A stretch of 64,000 nucleotides of DNA from GMQP-bins7 sp963776565 (GTDB lineage: Bacteria; Actinomycetota; Thermoleophilia; Gaiellales; Gaiellaceae): the NCBI GenBank assembly GCA_963776565.1, contig CAVZNF010000002.1:124001-188000 (forward strand). The letters are read 5' to 3'. Under the pieces are notes generated by a model that was not told where the DNA came from, searched no databases, and was given only the letters and a program-made list of their open reading frames with translations. The position numbers and the translations under genes were made by a program. Of this stretch, positions 62,011 to 64,000 are shown one piece after another (position 1 is the stretch's first letter; each line of letters begins with the position of its first letter).

Positions 62011-62657
62011 TCGGATCCCTCCTCCTCGTCGGTCGCCGCGCCTGCCCGTCCGAGGACGAGCGGCAGCGCCGCCTCGCTGACGAGCACCGAGCGCGCCCAC
62101 ACGAGCGACGCGACCTCGAGCTCTGCGGGGACGGTCACGAGCACCTTCTCGAGGTTCCGGAACGACTTCACGAGCAGCTCCTCGTCCTCTGCCAGCACGA
62201 CGAGCGTCGGCCGCTCGCCCCAGCCGGCCATGAGCTCCGCGGCCTTGCGCGTCGACGGCGCCTCGAAGCCCGATCCGTCGAGGATCGCGAGCGTGCCGTT
62301 CGCGGCGTGGTGAGAGAGAACGCCTCTGAGCGCATTGCGCCTGGCCTTGCGGTTGACCTTCACCTCGAAGCTGCGCATGCCCGGAGCGAAGGCGACACCG
62401 CCGCCCGTCCAGTGCGGCGCGCGCGTGGTTCCGGCGCGCGCACGGCCTGTGCCCTTCTGGCGCCACGGCTTCGAGCGCCCACCCGCGACGAGCCCGCGGC
62501 TCTTCGAGCCGCGCGTCCCCGCGCGAGCGGCATTCATCTCTGCGCGCACCGTCTCGTGGACGAGGTGCGGCTTCAGCTCGACCGCGAAGACGGTCTCCTC
62601 GAGGGAGACGTCGTGCGCCTTCGAGCCGCCGATCACGGGTGCCTTCGGGGCCGCCAT
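62007..62657 (-). CDS. rplD: 50S ribosomal protein L4
   Basis: 216 residues: HDVSLEETVFAVELKPHLVH, GTRGSKSRGLVAGGRSKPWR, QKGTGRARAGTTRAPHWTGG (tunnel loop), and VLVTVPAELEVASLVWARSV. Ends in a short acidic TDEEEGSE. Often autoregulates the S10 operon in gammaproteobacteria; nothing similar was visible upstream of rpsJ here. Start overlaps rplC stop. Confidence 0.95.
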   Translation of the reverse strand: MAAPKAPVIGGSKAHDVSLEETVFAVELKPHLVHETVRAEMNAARAGTRGSKSRGLVAGGRSKPWRQKGTGRARAGTTRAPHWTGGGVAFAPGMRSFEVKVNRKARRNALRGVLSHHAANGTLAILDGSGFEAPSTRKAAELMAGWGERPTLVVLAEDEELLVKSFRNLEKVLVTVPAELEVASLVWARSVLVSEAALPLVLGRAGAATDEEEGSE

Positions 62658-63271
62658 CACGCGCTCCGGATCTCCACGAGACCGCCCTTCGCCCCCGGCA
62701 CCGAGCCACGGACGAGCAGGAGGTTGCGCTCGGTATCCACCTCGTGGACGACGAGCCCGGGCTGGGTGACACGCGTGCCGCCCATCCGCCCCGACATCTT
62801 CATGCCCTTGAACACGCGCGAGGGATACGCGGACGCGCCGATCGAGCCCGGCTTGCGGACGTTGTGCGACCCGTGCGAGACCGGGCCGCGCGTGAAGCCG
62901 TGCCGCTTGATCGTCCCCTGGAAGCCCTTCCCGATCGTGATTCCCGAGACCTTGATCGGCTCTCCGGGCTCGAACGACTCGACCGTGACGGTGTCGCCGA
63001 CGGTGAGCTCGCTCTCGCCACGCAGCTCGACGAGGTGGCGATGCGGTGCCGCACCGGCCTTCCGCAGATGACCGACCTCGGCCTTCGAGAGCTTGCGCTC
63101 CGCGACCTCGTCGAACGCGAGCTGAATCGCGTCGTAGCCGTCCACATCGTGCGAGCGCACCTGGACGACGGGACACGGCCCGGCCTCGATCACGGTCACG
63201 GCCGTCATCACCCCGGTGTCGGGATCGAAGACCTGGCTCATGCCGAGCTTCTTGCCGAGAATGCCCTTCAT
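62657..63271 (-). CDS. rplC: 50S ribosomal protein L3
   Basis: 204 residues: KGILGKKLGMSQVFDPDTGV, KGFQGTIKRHGFTRGPVSHG, GRMGGTRVTQPGLVVHEVD. Assembly initiator near the peptidyl transferase centre. Follows rpsJ by one base. Confidence 0.96.
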   Translation of the reverse strand: MKGILGKKLGMSQVFDPDTGVMTAVTVIEAGPCPVVQVRSHDVDGYDAIQLAFDEVAERKLSKAEVGHLRKAGAAPHRHLVELRGESELTVGDTVTVESFEPGEPIKVSGITIGKGFQGTIKRHGFTRGPVSHGSHNVRKPGSIGASAYPSRVFKGMKMSGRMGGTRVTQPGLVVHEVDTERNLLLVRGSVPGAKGGLVEIRSA

Positions 63272-63272
63272 C

Positions 63273-63581
63273 TCAGAGCTTGATCTCGATGTCCACCCCG
63301 GCCGGGAGATCGAGCCGCATGAGCGAGTCGACCGTCTTCGGCGTGGGGCTGTGGATGTCGATGAGGCGCTTGTGCGTGCGCACCTCGAAGTGCTCACGCG
63401 AGTCCTTGTCCTTGAAGGGGCTGCGGATCACGCAGTAGACGTTCTTCTCGGTCGGCAGCGGGACGGGACCGGTGATGGTCGCGCCCGTGCGCTGCGCCGT
63501 CTCCACGATCTGGGACGCCGAGCGGTCCACCTGCTGGTGGTCGTAGCCCTTCAGACGGATGCGGATCTTCTGTTGCGCCAT
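63273..63581 (-). CDS. rpsJ: 30S ribosomal protein S10 (NusE)
   Basis: 102 residues: AQQKIRIRLKGYDHQQVDRS, GATITGPVPLPTEKNVYCVI and FEVRTHKRLIDIHSPTPKTV. Also a transcription antitermination partner of NusB. Starts 31 bases after the tuf stop. Confidence 0.97.
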   Translation of the reverse strand: MAQQKIRIRLKGYDHQQVDRSASQIVETAQRTGATITGPVPLPTEKNVYCVIRSPFKDKDSREHFEVRTHKRLIDIHSPTPKTVDSLMRLDLPAGVDIEIKL

Positions 63582-63612
63582 GTGAATGAGGTAGGGGCGA
63601 GTTGCCTCGCCC

Positions 63613-64000
<388 letters not shown>

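Overview
The window is a high-GC chromosomal segment made almost entirely of housekeeping genes. The actinobacterial style is clear: frequent GTG/TTG starts, many start codons without a Shine-Dalgarno sequence, a DUF2469 protein, a DUF4081-type GNAT protein, zinc-type S14, and acidic or Ala/Pro-rich tails on ribosomal proteins. The gene content suggests a deep-branching actinobacterium, possibly Thermoleophilia (Gaiella/Solirubrobacter-like). That placement is an inference and was not tested by any search.

Layout. 1-5.3 kb: two paralogous small membrane proteins, a GNAT protein, clpC, and a divergent sugar-nucleotide epimerase. 5.3-15.2 kb: a PAS-GGDEF-EAL protein, a phosphoribosyltransferase, lysS, greA, dusB, a LysE exporter, coaX, a SnoaL-like protein, a tiny zinc-ribbon protein, a DUF2469 protein, and folK-folB-folP. 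15.2-19.8 kb: a tight plus-strand operon DUF4234/DUF4129/membrane protein/MoxR/DUF58/membrane protein. 19.3-27.1 kb: GNAT, ftsH, hpt, tilS, a lipoprotein, a histidine phosphatase, a DUF4081-GNAT protein, and a divergent purine nucleoside phosphorylase. 27.1-37.6 kb: a lipid kinase, a coiled-coil protein, a sirtuin, a thioesterase, a VanW protein, and then an acyl-CoA module (SDR, two acyl-CoA dehydrogenases, cupin, broken TetR gene, CoA-transferase/racemase) and a HAD phosphatase. 37.7-47.7 kb: tRNA-Pro(CGG), an attenuator-like leader ahead of a 59-residue protein, Ku, an acyl-CoA synthetase, a cell-wall group (NlpC/P60, 3D, DacB), ligA, a HAD phosphatase, truA and an NfeD-like protein. 47.7-64 kb: the minus-strand ribosomal supercluster, read tuf-rpsJ-rplC-D-W-B-rpsS-rplV-rpsC-rplP-rpmC-rpsQ-rplN-X-E-rpsN-rpsH-rplF-R-rpsE-rpmD-rplO-secY-adk-map-infA-rpmJ-rpsM-K-D-rpoA-rplQ.

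There is no phage, transposon, CRISPR array or rRNA. The most interesting signals are regulatory. (1) A three-segment, mutually exclusive hairpin lies directly before the purine nucleoside phosphorylase start. (2) A predicted leaderless Arg-rich mini-ORF is followed by an intrinsic terminator upstream of a small protein gene. (3) A 16-bp TetR-type operator is shared by the acyl-CoA dehydrogenase promoter and the tetR/CoA-transferase promoter region, yet the tetR gene itself carries several frame breaks. Single-base frame breaks also occur in moxR, the phosphorylase, rpsQ and probably a GNAT gene. This means either real decay or indel errors in the assembly, and it must be settled before any biological reading.
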